Source of the DNA: Leptolyngbya sp. SIO1E4
GTDB lineage: Bacteria > Cyanobacteriota > Cyanobacteriia > Phormidesmidales > Phormidesmidaceae
Reading direction: 5' to 3'
Length of the DNA stretch: 64,000 nt
Assembly: GCA_010672825.2 (NCBI GenBank)
Contig: JAAHFU020000002.1
Coordinates: 756,001-820,000, forward strand
Below, in pieces: positions 62,791 through 64,000 of the stretch; the first letter of the stretch is position 1; every line of letters begins with the position of its first letter. The notes below the pieces were generated by a model, which was not told the DNA's origin, searched no databases, and worked only from the letters and a program-made list of their open reading frames with translations. Both the position numbers and the translations under genes were made by a program.

Positions 62791-64000
62791 ATGGCCGATC
62801 TGATTCAACACTTGATCCAGGAATTTGCCCTTCAGCGCAGTCATATTGAAAATGCCCTAGACCTATTTCAATCCGGGGCGACGGTCCCCTTCATTGCCCG
62901 TTACCGCAAAGAGCGTACCGGAGGGATGGATGAGGTGCAGTTGCGATCGCTGCAGGAACGGCATCTGTACTTAACCGAACTGGCAGAACGGAAGCAGGCT
63001 ATCCTCAAGTCCATCGCAGATCAGGGCAAGTTGACTGAAGCCCTGCAGGCCAAAATCGAAGCCTGCTTGCAAAAGACCGACCTGGAAGATCTGTACTTGC
63101 CCTATCGACCAAAGCGCCGCACCCGAGCGACGATGGCGCGCGAGAAGGGCCTAGGCCCGCTGGCAGAGTGGATTGCAGCTCAAAATCATCCCCAATCTGG
63201 GCCAGTTGACTTGGAGCCAGCCGCGGCTGCTTATGTCAACGCTGATGCTGGCGTTGACACCGCTGCAGAGGCCCTACAGGGGGCTGCCGATATCCTGGCT
63301 GAGTCCGTGGCAGAGCAGGCCGACCTGCGAGCCTGGATCCGCGACTACTTTATGCGATCTGGGGTGTTTAGCTCTCGCATCAAGCCAGATATTCCTGAAG
63401 GCAGCACCAAATTTGAGCTGTACCGTCGCTATGAGATTCCGGTGCGCCAGGTGGCACCCCATAATCTTTTAGCCCTGTTGCGGGGCCAGCGGGAGGAGAT
63501 TTTAACCCTGGAGTTGAGCTTTGAAACCGATGAGGTGCTGCATTATCTGGAGTCCCAGGTGATTCGCACTCGGAACCCAGAGCTGCGGGCATTCTATAGA
63601 GCGCTGATTCAAGATGCCTTTACCCGGTTAATGAAAACCTCCTTGCTGAACGCAGTGATTGCGGAGAAAAAAGCCTGGGCTGATGGGGAATCCATTGAGA
63701 CCTTTGAGGCCAATCTACGGGATTTGTTGTTAGCGGCTCCGGCAGGCATGAAACCGACCCTGGCGATCGACCCAGGATTTCGCACCGGGTGTAAGGTGGC
63801 GGTGGTTGACCAAACCGGTCAGTTTTTGCACTATCAGGCCATTTTTCCCCATCAGGCGGCAGCCCAGCGAGACAAGGCAGCCCAAACCCTGAAACAGCTT
63901 ATTCAAGCCCACACCATTGAGTTAATCGCCATTGGCAATGGCACCGCTGGGCGAGAAACCGATGCCTTTGTCGCTGAGGTGTTGAAAGAGCTGCCTCAGA
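62791..64000 (+). CDS. Tex family RNA-binding protein, N-terminal part (3' end outside window)
   Basis: A Tex/YhgF-type transcription accessory protein. About 403 codons are visible, open to the window edge. The N-terminal helical domain includes ATVPFIARYRKERTGGMDE and the LPYRPKRRTRATMAREKGLGPL segment. A YqgF-like RNase H domain begins near base 63745 (TLAIDPGFRTGCKVAVVD). The S1 RNA-binding domain should follow beyond the window. Tex binds nucleic acids and affects transcription and expression of various genes. The gene diverges from NDH-2 across 222 bases. Confidence 0.94.
   Translation, partial: MADLIQHLIQEFALQRSHIENALDLFQSGATVPFIARYRKERTGGMDEVQLRSLQERHLYLTELAERKQAILKSIADQGKLTEALQAKIEACLQKTDLEDLYLPYRPKRRTRATMAREKGLGPLAEWIAAQNHPQSGPVDLEPAAAAYVNADAGVDTAAEALQGAADILAESVAEQADLRAWIRDYFMRSGVFSSRIKPDIPEGSTKFELYRRYEIPVRQVAPHNLLALLRGQREEILTLELSFETDEVLHYLESQVIRTRNPELRAFYRALIQDAFTRLMKTSLLNAVIAEKKAWADGESIETFEANLRDLLLAAPAGMKPTLAIDPGFRTGCKVAVVDQTGQFLHYQAIFPHQAAAQRDKAAQTLKQLIQAHTIELIAIGNGTAGRETDAFVAEVLKELPQ

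Overview
This window is chromosomal DNA from a cyanobacterium. The HIP1 octamer GCGATCGC recurs throughout. The gene content also fits: ndhH of the NDH-1 complex, the carotenoid pair crtP-crtB, a tocopherol cyclase homologue, the plastid-conserved ycf35 cluster, DevB/DevC/DevA export genes, a CHASE2 Ser/Thr kinase and a DUF1400 hydrolase. A filamentous, non-heterocystous (Leptolyngbya-like) lineage is my inference; no rRNA is present to test it. I see no tRNA, rRNA, CRISPR array, prophage or intact insertion sequence.

Layout. 1-10 kb: the 3' end of asnS, an E. coli-like AcnA aconitase, a CHASE2-kinase, a cytosine-deaminase-like amidohydrolase, and a YgjP metallopeptidase overlapping a tocopherol cyclase. 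10-18 kb: the DUF2997-ycf35-ferredoxin cluster, a saccharopine-dehydrogenase-like enzyme, a methyltransferase, a ZIP transporter with an inserted cyclic-nucleotide-binding domain, a rhodanese lipoprotein, and a hydrolase-DUF3253 pair. 18-30 kb: infC, a large MFS-like/HEAT protein, a cNMP-binding protein, a LOG enzyme, FtsL-like and FtsI division proteins, a KtrB/TrkH potassium channel, and an acetolactate synthase with a zinc ribbon. 30-42 kb: a small hydrolase, a ComFB-like protein, a degenerate histidine kinase, a WecA/TagO-type transferase, glyA, crtP, crtB, a D-Ala-D-Ala dipeptidase, and an RsbW/RsbU-like partner-switching pair. 43-50 kb: a secreted PPC-like protein, rsmH, ndhH, an exported carbinolamine dehydratase, a spondin/PEP-CTERM protein and a DUF1400 hydrolase. 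50-58 kb: devB-devC-(DUF2235)-devA, a GH13 sugar phosphorylase and a TetR regulator. 58-64 kb: DoxX-histidine kinase-response regulator, NDH-2 and the start of tex.

The most notable non-coding signals are two families of dispersed intergenic repeats built around heptanucleotide arrays. One has six recognisable copies (near 4.0, 17.7, 50.0, 55.0, 57.5 and 61.1 kb). The other has two copies (47.7 and 61.1 kb). They resemble in architecture the short tandemly repeated repetitive (STRR) heptamers known from cyanobacteria. A second striking signal is a 21-bp perfect inverted repeat wrapped around a near-consensus sigma-70 promoter in front of devB, with a TetR gene nearby. Together these suggest a repressor-controlled export operon whose devC-devA junction has been split by a DUF2235 hydrolase gene.

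Functional links that can be read: crtP and crtB act in consecutive steps of carotenoid synthesis; rsbW/rsbU-like genes form a phosphatase/anti-sigma pair; DoxX, kinase and regulator form one operon; ftsL-like and ftsI are division partners. All functions are inferred from recognised motifs and family resemblance; no database search was run.
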